Under the pieces are notes generated by a model. It was not told the origin of the DNA. It was given only the letters and a program-made list of their open reading frames with translations, and ran no database searches. A stretch of DNA of 64,000 nt, taken from SHLQ01 sp964451305. Its GTDB lineage: Bacteria; Actinomycetota; Acidimicrobiia; Acidimicrobiales; SHLQ01. The translations under genes and the position numbers were made by a program. The stretch covers positions 1 to 64,000 of the forward strand of contig CAYVHV010000019.1 of NCBI GenBank assembly GCA_964451305.1, written 5' to 3'. Every line of letters begins with the position of its first letter. Position 1 is the first letter of the stretch. Of this stretch, positions 33,269-43,401 are shown in pieces.

Positions 33269-34292
33269 GGAACTGGTGAACTCGTTCGACGACTTTCTCC
33301 AGTTTCTCGGGCTCGGTTTCAGGGGTCACCCCATGTCCCAAGTTGAAGATATGGCCGGGATGACCACCGTTGCTCTCGAGCACAGCGTCGACTTCGCCCT
33401 CGACGACCTCCCATGGCGCTCCGAGGATCGCTGGGTCGAGGTTGCCTTGCAGTGCCGTCCCTTCGGGGACGCGAGTGCGGGCTTCAGCCAGCGGAATTCG
33501 CCAATCGACCCCGACGACGTCGGCTCCAGCATCGGCCATCAAACCGAGGAGTTCTCCGGTACCTACACCGAAGTGGATTCGTGGAACGCCGGTCGCCCCG
33601 ATTGCCTCGAGGACCTTCGCACTCGATGGCATTGCGTACTTCTCGTAGTCAGCTGCGCTGAGCGAGCCCGCCCACGAGTCGAAGAGTTGGACCGCTTCTG
33701 CGCCATGATCGACCTGTGATTGCAGCGATGCAATGGCGAGGTCGGCCAACCGGTCGGTGAGGGCAAACCACAGGTCGGGGCGAGCCTTCATCATCACCTT
33801 CGTGTTGTGGTAGGTACGCGACGGGCGCCCTTCGACGAGGTAGCTCGCGACGGTGAAGGGAGCTCCAGCAAATCCGATCAACGGGATGTCGAGTTCGGCG
33901 ACGAGATTGTCGATCGTTTCGAGCACGTACGGCGTGTCGGCTTCGGCATCGAGCGGGCGAAGGCGGGTGAGGTCGTCACTGGACTTGAAGGGCTTTTCGA
34001 CGACGGGTCCAACGCCGGGCACCACGTCGAGCCCAAATCCGATCGCGTGGGCGGGGGTCACGATGTCGGAATAGAGAATGGCGGCGTCGACGCCGTAGCG
34101 GCGAATTGGTTGCAGGGTGATTTCGGTCGCCAGGTCGGGGTTTGCGATGGCGTCGTTGATGCTGCCGGGGCCACGTACTTCTCGGTACTCGGGGAGGGAG
34201 CGACCGGCTTGACGCATGAACCAGACTGGAGTGACCTCGTGTGGTTCGTTTCGGCAGGCGGCGAGGAAGCAAGAATCGGGTCGTGCGGTCAT
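33261..34292 (-). CDS. hemE: Uroporphyrinogen decarboxylase
   Basis: 343 residues. Hallmarks: P-V-W-F-M-R-Q-A-G-R-S-L-P-E-Y-R near the N-terminus, A-A-I-L-Y-S-D-I-V-T-P, G-F-A-G-A-P-F-T-V-A-S-Y, H-F-G-V-G-T-G-E-L-L and G-N-L-D-P-A-I-L. Decarboxylates uroporphyrinogen III to coproporphyrinogen III. First in the hemE-hemY operon; TAGCCT stands 6 bases before the ATG on the minus strand. Confidence 0.96.
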   Translation of the reverse strand: MTARPDSCFLAACRNEPHEVTPVWFMRQAGRSLPEYREVRGPGSINDAIANPDLATEITLQPIRRYGVDAAILYSDIVTPAHAIGFGLDVVPGVGPVVEKPFKSSDDLTRLRPLDAEADTPYVLETIDNLVAELDIPLIGFAGAPFTVASYLVEGRPSRTYHNTKVMMKARPDLWFALTDRLADLAIASLQSQVDHGAEAVQLFDSWAGSLSAADYEKYAMPSSAKVLEAIGATGVPRIHFGVGTGELLGLMADAGADVVGVDWRIPLAEARTRVPEGTALQGNLDPAILGAPWEVVEGEVDAVLESNGGHPGHIFNLGHGVTPETEPEKLEKVVERVHQFRA

Positions 34293-34401
34293 GGCCTCAG
34301 GCTACGAGGTGGAACGCCCGCTGGAACGCTCGGGTCGCCAGATACGATTATGGACCCGCTTGAACGCACGTCCGGCGTTGCATCGTCCCTGAGAGGCCAT
34401 C

Positions 34402-36474
34402 ATTCACTCCGAGCTCGAAGCTGAACAGCAATACCTAGATTTCGCTCACGGATGCCTCGATGAGTCGAGGGAGATGGCGCGCAAGTTGTCGTCATCGCTC
34501 GAAGTCGGCGCCGGTGGCACCAATCAGGCGCGTTTCGAACGTGAGGCGTTCACCGAGAACATCGTTGATCGCCTGCAGCAGTTGGACATTGGCGATGCGT
34601 CGTTGATCTTCGGGCGGATCGACCACGGTGGCGAGTATGACGACACGCTCTACATCGGCCGCGTGGGTGTCTGGGATCGGACCCAAGACCCGGTGGTCGT
34701 CGACTGGCGCGCACCCGCAGCCGAACCCTTCTATCGGGCGACCGGGGCCGACTCGTTCGGTCTCGAACGCCGCCGGCATTTTGCGACCCGCGGCAAGACG
34801 TTGGTCGATATCGACGACGAATTGTTCGGCGACCTCAGCCGGCTCGATGCCGGCGCCGATTCGGGTGAACGCAAGATTCAAGGTCATGGGGCACTCATCA
34901 CCGCTCTCGAGTCGGCTCGAACCGGGCGTCTTGGCGACATCGTCGCGACGATTCAGGGCGAACAGGATGAGATCATTCGATCGCGGCTGCAAGGTCTGCT
35001 GGTCGTTCAGGGTGGACCAGGGACGGGCAAGACCGTCGTTGCGCTGCACCGTGCGGCGTACTTGCTTTACTCCCACCGGTTCCCGTTGCAAGACCAGGGC
35101 GTGCTCGTCGTCGGGCCGAACCGCCTCTTCCTTGCGTATATCGAACAGGTGCTTCCGTCCCTCGGTGAAGCGGGGGTTCGGCTTGCGGTCCTGAGTGATC
35201 TCGTCTCGCCTCGAGTGCGGACCGATCGCCTCGGCACCGAAGCAGCCGCAGCGGTCAAGGGTGATCTGCGAATGGTCGATCTTGTGCGGCGTGCGGTTCG
35301 GCAACGTGAACGCACGCTCCGAGAGGATTTTGTTCTCGGCTTTGGCTTGCAGAACCTGCGGCTCAGCGCGTTCGAAAGTGAGCAGATCGTCAAGGAAGCT
35401 CGCCGTCGCTTCAGGACCCACAACGCGGCTCGTCGATTTATCGAGAACGAGGTTTTTGCCACGCTCGCAAACAGCGGCCGCGAGGAGGTTGACCCCGGTG
35501 TGTTGCGCGACCGGGTTCGCCGCACGTGGCAGGTTCGTGAGGTGCTCGAATGGATGTGGCCAGTGCTGACGCCCGCCCAGCTGTTGCACGACCTGTTTCG
35601 AAGCCCTGCACTTCTCGCCGCTGCGGGACGCGGGCTCTTTTCCGATGCCGAATTGGCGACGCTGGCCTACGACGGGAACGAACACGTCAACTCGCTCGTC
35701 TGGACCTTCGATGACGCGCCGCTGCTCGACGAAGCCCGAGCCCACCTCGGTGCACGCCCGGGCAAAAAGGCTGTCGACGAGGTCCGCACCTATGGCCACA
35801 TCGTGATCGATGAAGCGCAGGATTTGGCGCCGATGGCACTTCGAATGATCTCGCGACGTTCGCTCAACGGCTCGTTGACGGTCGTTGGCGACCTCGCTCA
35901 ATCCACCGGATCGTGGGCGCGAGATTCGTGGGATGACGTCATTGCACAACTGCCTTCGAACGAGAAGCACCCACCGATTCGACGAGAGCTCACGACCGGC
36001 TACCGCATCCCTGCACCCGCAATGGAGTTGGCTGCTCGGGTTCTGACCGAGGCAGCGCCTGGTCTGAAGCCTCCTGTTGCGATTCGTGATGAGGGCACTG
36101 CGCCGATCATTACCAAGGTCGACGATCTCGAACGTGCGGTGCCTGACGCAATACGCCGAGAGCTTGCCGAGATTGGTCAGGGCAATGTGGCGGTGGTGGT
36201 TCCGCGGTCGCTCGTCGAACCGTTGACCGCGGCCCTCGAAGCCGACGATCTCGACTTCGGCACGGCGAGCCGTTCCGGGCTCGATCGCCAAGTGGCCATC
36301 GTTCCCGTTCAGCTGGTCAAAGGCCTGGAGGTCGATGCGGTGTTGGTGGTTGAACCATCGCGCATCGTGTCAGAAGAACGCCAAGGTATGCGTGCGCTGT
36401 ACGTGGCTCTCACGAGAGCGACGAAGCGGGTCGGCATTGTTCATGCCGACCCGCTTCCTCACGTGCTTCGTTAG
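34402..36474 (+). CDS. helR: HelR/HelD-type UvrD-like ATPase (RNA polymerase recycling factor), non-AUG start
   Basis: The first ATG in frame is at 34474 (666 residues), but the 24 codons before it encode H-S-E-L-E-A-E-Q-Q-Y-L-D-F-A-H-G-C-L-D-E-S-R-E, which looks like the normal N-terminal helix of the family. Between the stop at 34390 and 34474 there is no ATG, GTG, TTG or CTG in frame; ATT at 34402 (or ATC at 34399) follows GAGAGG at good spacing. The body has the superfamily 1 motifs: Q-G-G-P-G-T-G-K-T (Walker A), V-I-D-E-A-Q-D (Walker B), L-T-T-G-Y-R-I-P and M-R-A-L-Y-V-A-L-T-R-A-T-K-R. HelD/HelR remove stalled RNA polymerase from DNA; HelR also gives rifampicin tolerance in actinomycetes. 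The gene stands alone, divergent from hemE. Confidence 0.85.
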   Translation: MHSELEAEQQYLDFAHGCLDESREMARKLSSSLEVGAGGTNQARFEREAFTENIVDRLQQLDIGDASLIFGRIDHGGEYDDTLYIGRVGVWDRTQDPVVVDWRAPAAEPFYRATGADSFGLERRRHFATRGKTLVDIDDELFGDLSRLDAGADSGERKIQGHGALITALESARTGRLGDIVATIQGEQDEIIRSRLQGLLVVQGGPGTGKTVVALHRAAYLLYSHRFPLQDQGVLVVGPNRLFLAYIEQVLPSLGEAGVRLAVLSDLVSPRVRTDRLGTEAAAAVKGDLRMVDLVRRAVRQRERTLREDFVLGFGLQNLRLSAFESEQIVKEARRRFRTHNAARRFIENEVFATLANSGREEVDPGVLRDRVRRTWQVREVLEWMWPVLTPAQLLHDLFRSPALLAAAGRGLFSDAELATLAYDGNEHVNSLVWTFDDAPLLDEARAHLGARPGKKAVDEVRTYGHIVIDEAQDLAPMALRMISRRSLNGSLTVVGDLAQSTGSWARDSWDDVIAQLPSNEKHPPIRRELTTGYRIPAPAMELAARVLTEAAPGLKPPVAIRDEGTAPIITKVDDLERAVPDAIRRELAEIGQGNVAVVVPRSLVEPLTAALEADDLDFGTASRSGLDRQVAIVPVQLVKGLEVDAVLVVEPSRIVSEERQGMRALYVALTRATKRVGIVHADPLPHVLR

Positions 36475-36488
36475 TTTTCAGCCGGTGC

Positions 36489-38711
36489 TTATTGCGTAAG
36501 CGTTGGCTGGACGTCGATCTCGAGCACCGCATCGACTCGTTCGGTGAATGCCGAGCTGCCGTCTGGGTTGATTCGAGCGTTGACCTCAAGGGTCAGCCAG
36601 AGGCCGGTGAGGCTCTGGTCGATGTTGGTGAGGTCGATGACGCCACCGTTCGAGTGAACAGGGATTCGCTCGATCGGAACACCATCCAGGTCGGTAAGAA
36701 CCGGACCGAAGTCACTACCAACGTTGACGGTTGCGAAGATCTCATCGGCAACGGCGAGCAGGTTTGGTGGTACTCGGATCAGGCCGTATCGCGTTGTGCC
36801 AGATCCATCCGTGCAATCGCAGGGACCGATTGGTGTCGCAACTGCCGCCTGGTCACAGGGACCGAAGCCCACGGGATCGAAGGAGAAGAAGATTGCTTGG
36901 TGGCCGAGGCCGATGATGCAACGATCTGCGACCTGCGCGAAGCCGTACGGAAATGCGTTGCCAAGTCCATTCGTCCGAGCGTTGTTGGTCTCGATGTATG
37001 CAGTGCCGTTATCGCCAGTGGTGCACGCTGACTGCGTTTGCCAGTTCCAGCATCCAACGAGGTTCGAGTTGCCGCCGGCGAAGAAGGTACGAAGGCCCCT
37101 CCAGCTGAACGTGTCTCCACCCCAGTTGCGTCCGAGCTCGGAAAGGCCGGCACGAAGACCTGGGAGCTCTCCAGCGTTGCTAAAGCCTCCGCCGATCGAG
37201 CTACCAGAACCGATGTTCACACAACCGTTGTTCTCGGTAATGATGTTGAGCACGCAGACGCCGTTGGGCTGTCCAGAGGTGTTGTAGCGGGTGAAGGTGA
37301 GGTTGTCGTCACCGCCGTTGCCGAGCGTGTTGTTGTAAATCGGAGCGCTAACCCCCTGACAGTTTGTGATCGTTCCGTTGTTTGCGGAGAGATCGAGGCA
37401 GTGGAAGAAGACGCCATTGCGGGTGTTCTGCGTAAGCACCAATTCTCCGCCGAACTGCTCACCGTTGCTCACGTGGTAGGTGCGATCTTGAAGGTCTGGC
37501 AGTCGGGTGTCGTTGGCGTTGAGCCCGGGGAGGGTTGTGATTGGACCGTTGTTGCAACGCTGCATTGTGAACGTCACGCACACGCCTTGGCCGTCTTGGC
37601 TAAAGAGGTACAGACGGCCTTCGTTCTCGAACGGCCCGTGTACGTTGATCCAGCCTGGAAAGCTCGGATTATCAGGCTGATCGAACAGGCCGATAAACGG
37701 CGTTCCGCAGTTGCTTCGGGTCGTGGTGTCAAAGCACGCAAGACCGGTTCGGTCGGTGTCGCGGTCACGAGCGGCGTAGTAGATCTGTCCAGTATCGGAG
37801 ATGAACTCGACCGGACGGTTTCCGGTCTGGTAATCAAGACCGTATGGAGCGCCAGCGCAGTCGTTGCCGTTCAGGGTTGGCTCTTCGGAGATGATCTGGC
37901 AGATGATCTGGCCATTGTTCCGGCCGTCCGAGTGATGGTTTACCGCCCACACTTCGTCGAAGCCGTTGGTGGAAGGGTTGCTGTCGAAGAGCAACGGTGC
38001 GTATCCGTCGCCGTTGCCATTGCCGCCGAACCCGACAAATGGTGGGTTGAGTGAGAGTTCTTGGTTGCAAATTGCACCGCAGTTCGAAAGCAACGCCTGA
38101 GCGGAGCGGTCGATCGTTGGAGCATCACGAACGATGTCGGAGAAGAACTGCTCGCCGTTGCGCTCGACGCTTACATCGACAACACGGGTGAACACCGGGT
38201 TGCCAGCTCCGTCGTCACCATTTTCGACGAACGAACGAGTGATGGTGATGACCGAACCATCGGCGGCGACCAACGTTGCCGTCGAGGTGCTGTTGTTGTC
38301 GAGGAAGTTGCCGTCTTCGCCGTTCGGGTCGGTTGAGAGCACGATTCCTGGCGGATCCGGGAACGTAAGACCGCTCGTCTCAAGAAGTGCTTGGACGGTT
38401 TCGACCGTCGCTTGGAACGCCTGCGTCTCGGCAGCGGCTTGATCGGCAGCGCTCAGCGCTACCCATTCAGTGACGCCTCTGTCCCCAAGGAACGCCCTCG
38501 CTTCACGATCGAAGGCGGCAACACCGTTGAGCGAACCGACGTCGGCTGCACGCTGCTGCTCTTCACCTTGGCGATACCACGCTCCGAGGTCGGTCGCGAA
38601 CGCTGCGATAAAGAGCAAAAGCAGCATCACGAGGGCTGTCAGAATAAGGATTGCGCCACGTTCTGAGTCGGGGCGCTGGATCCTGTTACGGAGGTCGGCA
38701 AAAGAGTTCAC
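36489..38711 (-). CDS. TadG-like protein with long extracellular domain
   Basis: 740 residues, GTG start. Residues 18-45 form the TadG/Flp-type N-terminal helix (R-G-A-I-L-I-L-T-A-L-V-M-L-L-L-L-F-I-A-A-F-A-T-D as two adjoining pieces), followed by D-L-G-A-W-Y-R-Q-G-E-E-Q-Q-R-A-A-D, typical of TadG. About 690 residues outside the membrane follow, rich in Asn/Gly/Thr and cysteine pairs (L-S-N-C-G-A-I-C-N, I-G-P-C-D-C-T-D) with beta-propeller-like repeats in the middle. It may be a pilus-tip or surface protein. No other Tad gene adjoins it; the TadE pair lies 15 kb away. Confidence 0.78.
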   Translation of the reverse strand: MNSFADLRNRIQRPDSERGAILILTALVMLLLLFIAAFATDLGAWYRQGEEQQRAADVGSLNGVAAFDREARAFLGDRGVTEWVALSAADQAAAETQAFQATVETVQALLETSGLTFPDPPGIVLSTDPNGEDGNFLDNNSTSTATLVAADGSVITITRSFVENGDDGAGNPVFTRVVDVSVERNGEQFFSDIVRDAPTIDRSAQALLSNCGAICNQELSLNPPFVGFGGNGNGDGYAPLLFDSNPSTNGFDEVWAVNHHSDGRNNGQIICQIISEEPTLNGNDCAGAPYGLDYQTGNRPVEFISDTGQIYYAARDRDTDRTGLACFDTTTRSNCGTPFIGLFDQPDNPSFPGWINVHGPFENEGRLYLFSQDGQGVCVTFTMQRCNNGPITTLPGLNANDTRLPDLQDRTYHVSNGEQFGGELVLTQNTRNGVFFHCLDLSANNGTITNCQGVSAPIYNNTLGNGGDDNLTFTRYNTSGQPNGVCVLNIITENNGCVNIGSGSSIGGGFSNAGELPGLRAGLSELGRNWGGDTFSWRGLRTFFAGGNSNLVGCWNWQTQSACTTGDNGTAYIETNNARTNGLGNAFPYGFAQVADRCIIGLGHQAIFFSFDPVGFGPCDQAAVATPIGPCDCTDGSGTTRYGLIRVPPNLLAVADEIFATVNVGSDFGPVLTDLDGVPIERIPVHSNGGVIDLTNIDQSLTGLWLTLEVNARINPDGSSAFTERVDAVLEIDVQPTLTQ

Positions 38712-38873
38712 GCTGTGTCTTCGGCGCGAATCATCCGAATCTTTCTAGGTAAAAAGAACCGTTCGCCCAAAACACCGGTGTCCTGGTAACACCGAGGAGC
38801 GTCGGAAGAGTCCAAGATGGGTCCTGCTCAGTCGTTCTACACGCTCGAACTGAGTCTTCCCGCCGGCCAACAC

Positions 38874-38879
38874 TACGGT
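38874..38879 (+). promoter_or_regulatory. Probable -10 element, leaderless arrangement
   Basis: TACGGT ends 7 bases before the GTG start codon at 38887. Confidence 0.4.
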
Positions 38880-38886
38880 TATCGGT

Positions 38887-41800
38887 GTGTCCTCCTCGCC
38901 ACTTGAGCACTTCTCTCGTCCTGTTCGGACATGGTTCGAGACGACCTTCACTGAACCAACGCCGCCGCAAGCACTCGGGTGGCCCCATATCGCTGGTGGT
39001 TCCAACGGCCTGATCGTGTCGCCGACAGGCTCGGGCAAGACCTTGTCTGCGTTCCTCTTTGGCATCGACCGCCTCATGACGAGCCCGGTCCCCGAACGTG
39101 ACGCTCGAACCCGTTTGCTCTATGTCTCGCCGCTCCGTGCTCTCGCGGTCGATGTGGAGAAGAACCTTCGCGCGCCGCTTCGTGGCATCACCCTTGCTGC
39201 GGAACGGCTTGGTCACGACGTTCATGTGCCGACCGTCGGCATGCGAACCGGCGATACACCGGCCGATGAGCGGCGCAAGCTCGTTCGCAACCCGCCCGAT
39301 CTACTGATCACGACACCCGAGTCCTTGTACCTGATGTTGACGTCGGCTGCGAAGGAGACGCTGCGTTCCGTGGATGCGGTGATCATCGATGAGATCCACT
39401 CGGTGGCAGGGACAAAGCGGGGAGCGCATTTGAGCTTGACGCTCGAACGCCTCGGGCGGCTCGTCGGTCGACCCGTTCAGCGGATTGGACTGTCGGCGAC
39501 GCAACGGCCCCTCGATGAGATCGCCCGGTTCCTCGGTGGACGAGAGGTGGTCGATGGAGTGCATCGATGGCGGCCCGTCGAGATCATCGATGCGGGTGCT
39601 GCTCCCGATATGGATATCGAGGTGATCGTTCCGGTCGAGGACATGGCCGAACTTGGGAAGGTCAGCAATGAGTCGACGTCGGACGCGACGTTGGACGGTC
39701 CGCAACGGACGAGCATCTGGCCGTCGGTGCATCCTCGGATCCTCGATCAGATTCGAGCGCACACCTCGTCGATTGTGTTCGTCAACTCCCGTCGGCTCGC
39801 GGAGCGTTTGGCCGGCAGGTTGAACGAGATCTGGGACGAAGAAGATGCGTTGGCGGGTGAGCAATCACCGAACGAAGACGTCGAGTTCCAACGGATCCAA
39901 GCCCATCACGGTTCCCTGTCGAAGACGCGACGCCTCGACATCGAAGACCAGCTCAAGCGAGGGGCGATTCGTGCCATCGTCGCAACGAGTTCGCTCGAAC
40001 TCGGTATCGACATGGGTGCGGTCGACCTGGTGATCCAAGTCGAGTCACCCGGGTCGGTGAGTCGAGGGCTACAGCGAGTCGGTCGCGCTGGCCACCAAGT
40101 TGGGGCACGCTCGACCGGAAAGGTGTTTCCGAAGCACCGCTCGGATCTGCTCGAAACTGCGGTCGTTGTCGATCGAATGCAACACGGTGAGATCGAGCAG
40201 ACGCACTATCCACGGAATCCGCTGGACGTCTTAGCCCAACAGATCGTCGCGATGACCGCTCTTGAAGACTGGGAGGTCGACGAGTTGCTGGCGACCGTCC
40301 GGAGCGCAGCGAACTTCGCCGAACTATCCGACGATGTCTTCGAGGGAGTTCTCGATCTCTTGTCCGGTCGCTATCCGTCCGAAGAGTTCTCTGAGCTTCG
40401 CCCTCGGATCGTGTGGGACCGGGTTGCAGGCACGATCCGGAGTCGAAAAGGCGCGCAACGACTCGCCGTTACCAATGCGGGCACGATCCCAGATCGTGGG
40501 CTGTACGGAGTCTTCCTGCCCGACGGCACCCGCGTGGGCGAGCTCGACGAAGAGATGGTGTACGAATCGCGCCCGGGTGAGACGTTTCTCTTGGGCGCGT
40601 CGACGTGGCGTATCGAGGACATCACCTTTGAGCGGGTCGTCGTGACCCCAGCTCCTGGTCAGCCAGGGAAGATGCCGTTCTGGCATGGCGATGGTCCCGG
40701 TCGCCCGATCGAACTCGGTCGAGCGGTGGGATCGTTCATCCGAGAGATTCAGGATCTCGATGGCGCAGCGGCCGAAAAACGGCTCATCGACCGGCACGGT
40801 CTCGATGAGCTCGCTGCCGCCAACGTCTTGAGCTACGTCTCCGATCAGCGTGAAGCGACCGGTGTGGTGCCCGACGATCGCACGATCGTCGTGGAGCGAT
40901 TTCGCGATGAGATCGGCGACTGGCGGGTCTGCATCCTGTCTTCGTTCGGTGCGCAGGTTCACGCGCCGTGGGGAATGGCGTTGCGGGCGCAGTTGGCGCA
41001 GCGCTGGGGAATGGATGTCGAGATGATGTGGGCAGATGATGGCATTGTCATCCGCTTGCCCGAGTCGGCGGAGGAAATAGACCTCGACGACCTTGCGCTC
41101 GACCCGAATGAGATCGATGAACGAGTCGTTGCCGAACTTCCGGGCAGTGCGTTGTTCGCGAGCCGCTTCCGCGAGTGTGCCGGTCGGTCGCTTCTGTTGC
41201 CTCGCCGTCGTCCCGATCAGCGGACGCCGCTGTGGCAGCAACGCCAACGCTCGGCCGACCTGTTGAAGGTCGCAGCGAAATATCCGAGCTTTCCTATCTT
41301 GCTCGAAGCAACGCGTGAGTGTTTGAACGATGTGTTCGATGTTCCTGCGCTTCGGACGGTGTTGGAAGGCCTTGTCGACCGATCGATTCGTATGGTCCCG
41401 GTGGAGACACCCCGGGCGTCACCGTTTGCTCAGTCGCTGCTGTTCGGTTGGATCGCTGTCTACATGTACGAGGGTGATGCACCCCTCGCTGAACGTCGCG
41501 CCGCCGCGCTGTCGCTCGACCGAGATCTACTGCGTGACCTGCTCGGTGCCGAAGAACTACGCGAGCTACTCGATCCGGGCGTGCTGGCCGACCTCGAGCT
41601 TGAGCTTCAGCGGCTGGCCGATGGTCGTCTGGCTCGCGATGGCGACGAATTGCACGACCTGTTTCGCCTTCTCGGTCCACTTAACCGCTTTGAGATCGAC
41701 GCTCGGTTTAGCGGCCACGCCGACGTCGATGATGTTCTGTCGCAGCTGGCATCAGACCTTCGGGTCATCGAGGTCGGTATCGGTGACGAGCGACGGTTCG

Positions 41801-43380
41801 CCGCTTCTGAGGACGCAGGACGTTTGCGCGATGCGTTTGGCGTTTCACTTCCGATCGGCTTGCCAGCGGCTTATACCGACAGCGTCGATGATCCGCTCGG
41901 TGACTTCGCCCTCCGGTTCGCGAAGACCCATGGCCCCTTTGTCACCGACCAATTCGCCTCACGTTTTGCCATCTCGAACGATCGAGCCGATGCAGCGCTC
42001 GAGTTACTTGCCAAGACCGGGCGTCTCGTCCGTGGTGAGTTCCGCCCGGACGGGACCACTCGCGAGTGGGTCGACGATGGCGTGCTTCGCCAGCTGCGGC
42101 GTCGCTCGTTGGCAGCGCTGCGCGCCGAGGTCGCTCCCGTTGAGAAGAACACCCTCGCTCGCTTCCTGCCGCTGTGGCAGGGGGTTGGGATCCCACGACG
42201 CGGCCCGGACGGTCTCGCCGATGTGATCGCGGTCTTGCAAGGGGCTGCGATCCCGGCATCGGTTCTTGAGCGCTCCGTCCTCCCGGCGCGAATGGCGTCC
42301 TATCGCCAGAGCGATCTCGATGCACTGATGACGTCGGGTGAGGTTGTCTGGGTCGGTGCTGGTGCGATCGGATCGAAAGACGGCCGAATCCGTCTCGCCT
42401 TCCGAGACCAGGCGGCGCTGCTCCTCTCTCCACAAGACGATCCTCCGGACGAGCCGCTCCACGATGCACTCCGAAGTCACCTGGCGTCCCATGGGGCGTC
42501 GTTTTGGGTGGACCTCGTCGGAGCGGCACAACAGTTGGGTCTGCAGTACGGGGATACGGCGGTACTCGCTGCGTTGTGGGATTTGGTGTGGGCGGGCGAG
42601 GTCACGAACGACTCGTTGGGGCCCGTTCGATCGTTTCTCGGTACGAAGAAGTCCGGGTCGACGACCCAACGCCGTCGTCGACCTCGCGTCGGTCAGCTTC
42701 AGGCGTCCGGCCCTCCACAGGCTGCCGGGCGATGGTCCCTTGTTTCGAACGTGCTGACACCTGCGGTATCGCCCACCCAGCAGGCGACAGCGCGAGCGTT
42801 GCAACTCGTCGAGCGGTACGGAGTGTTGACTCGGGAAGCAGCGCTCGGAGAGGGGATCACCGGTGGCTTTGCCGGCGTCTACCCGGTTCTGAAGGCATTG
42901 GAGGAGCGGGGGGACCTTCGTCGTGGCTACTTCGTTGAAGGGCTTGGCGCGGCGCAGTTTGCATTGCCCGGTGCGGTCGATCGGCTTCGCACGTCAGCAG
43001 CGACCGACTTTGAAGAGGATCTCGTCATCTCGTTGGCAGCGACGGACACAGCCCAGCCATTTGGCGCATCGCTCCCGTGGCCGGAGTCGGTGGGCCGTCC
43101 CGCCCGTGCGTCGGGCGCGCACGTCATCATCGTCAACGGCGAGGCCGCGATATATGTCGACCGGGGGGCAAAGACGATCGTTTCATTCCCCGCTGCTCAC
43201 GACACCACCGCGTGGGTTGACGCGTTGAAAGACCTGGCTCGACGCGGTGTGGTCCGTTCGCTCGAGATCGCCAAGATCGACGGCAACCCGAGCAGCGATT
43301 CGCCGCTCGCCGACGTGCTCTCCGCTCACGGCTTCGTCAAGGCCTACAAAGGCCTGACCTGGATCCCCGACCGCCGCTAA
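38887..43380 (+). CDS. lhr: Lhr-family ATP-dependent helicase (long form)
   Basis: 1497 residues, GTG start. The Lhr core carries I-V-S-P-T-G-S-G-K-T (Walker A), I-I-D-E-I-H-S-V (DEIH box), L-S-A-T-Q-R-P (motif III) and S-S-L-E-L-G-I-D-M-G with Q-R-V-G-R-A-G-H-Q (motifs V, VI). It is followed by the winged-helix and Lhr-specific domains and a long C-terminal region (from about 900) with tandem winged helices as in the large actinobacterial Lhr proteins. These are 3'-5' DNA translocases linked to repair; in mycobacteria lhr is induced by mitomycin C. The gene is monocistronic here, flanked by a divergent TadG-like gene and a convergent flavin reductase. Confidence 0.95.
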   Translation: MSSSPLEHFSRPVRTWFETTFTEPTPPQALGWPHIAGGSNGLIVSPTGSGKTLSAFLFGIDRLMTSPVPERDARTRLLYVSPLRALAVDVEKNLRAPLRGITLAAERLGHDVHVPTVGMRTGDTPADERRKLVRNPPDLLITTPESLYLMLTSAAKETLRSVDAVIIDEIHSVAGTKRGAHLSLTLERLGRLVGRPVQRIGLSATQRPLDEIARFLGGREVVDGVHRWRPVEIIDAGAAPDMDIEVIVPVEDMAELGKVSNESTSDATLDGPQRTSIWPSVHPRILDQIRAHTSSIVFVNSRRLAERLAGRLNEIWDEEDALAGEQSPNEDVEFQRIQAHHGSLSKTRRLDIEDQLKRGAIRAIVATSSLELGIDMGAVDLVIQVESPGSVSRGLQRVGRAGHQVGARSTGKVFPKHRSDLLETAVVVDRMQHGEIEQTHYPRNPLDVLAQQIVAMTALEDWEVDELLATVRSAANFAELSDDVFEGVLDLLSGRYPSEEFSELRPRIVWDRVAGTIRSRKGAQRLAVTNAGTIPDRGLYGVFLPDGTRVGELDEEMVYESRPGETFLLGASTWRIEDITFERVVVTPAPGQPGKMPFWHGDGPGRPIELGRAVGSFIREIQDLDGAAAEKRLIDRHGLDELAAANVLSYVSDQREATGVVPDDRTIVVERFRDEIGDWRVCILSSFGAQVHAPWGMALRAQLAQRWGMDVEMMWADDGIVIRLPESAEEIDLDDLALDPNEIDERVVAELPGSALFASRFRECAGRSLLLPRRRPDQRTPLWQQRQRSADLLKVAAKYPSFPILLEATRECLNDVFDVPALRTVLEGLVDRSIRMVPVETPRASPFAQSLLFGWIAVYMYEGDAPLAERRAAALSLDRDLLRDLLGAEELRELLDPGVLADLELELQRLADGRLARDGDELHDLFRLLGPLNRFEIDARFSGHADVDDVLSQLASDLRVIEVGIGDERRFAASEDAGRLRDAFGVSLPIGLPAAYTDSVDDPLGDFALRFAKTHGPFVTDQFASRFAISNDRADAALELLAKTGRLVRGEFRPDGTTREWVDDGVLRQLRRRSLAALRAEVAPVEKNTLARFLPLWQGVGIPRRGPDGLADVIAVLQGAAIPASVLERSVLPARMASYRQSDLDALMTSGEVVWVGAGAIGSKDGRIRLAFRDQAALLLSPQDDPPDEPLHDALRSHLASHGASFWVDLVGAAQQLGLQYGDTAVLAALWDLVWAGEVTNDSLGPVRSFLGTKKSGSTTQRRRRPRVGQLQASGPPQAAGRWSLVSNVLTPAVSPTQQATARALQLVERYGVLTREAALGEGITGGFAGVYPVLKALEERGDLRRGYFVEGLGAAQFALPGAVDRLRTSAATDFEEDLVISLAATDTAQPFGASLPWPESVGRPARASGAHVIIVNGEAAIYVDRGAKTIVSFPAAHDTTAWVDALKDLARRGVVRSLEIAKIDGNPSSDSPLADVLSAHGFVKAYKGLTWIPDRR

Positions 43381-43401
43381 CCGAACCGTGTCAGAGAAGA
43401 G

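Noticed and set aside
34492..36291. 599-codon open frame on the minus strand inside helR
   Set aside because: Shadow of a high-GC gene: the plus strand holds all helicase motifs in order and the minus product has no recognisable domain.
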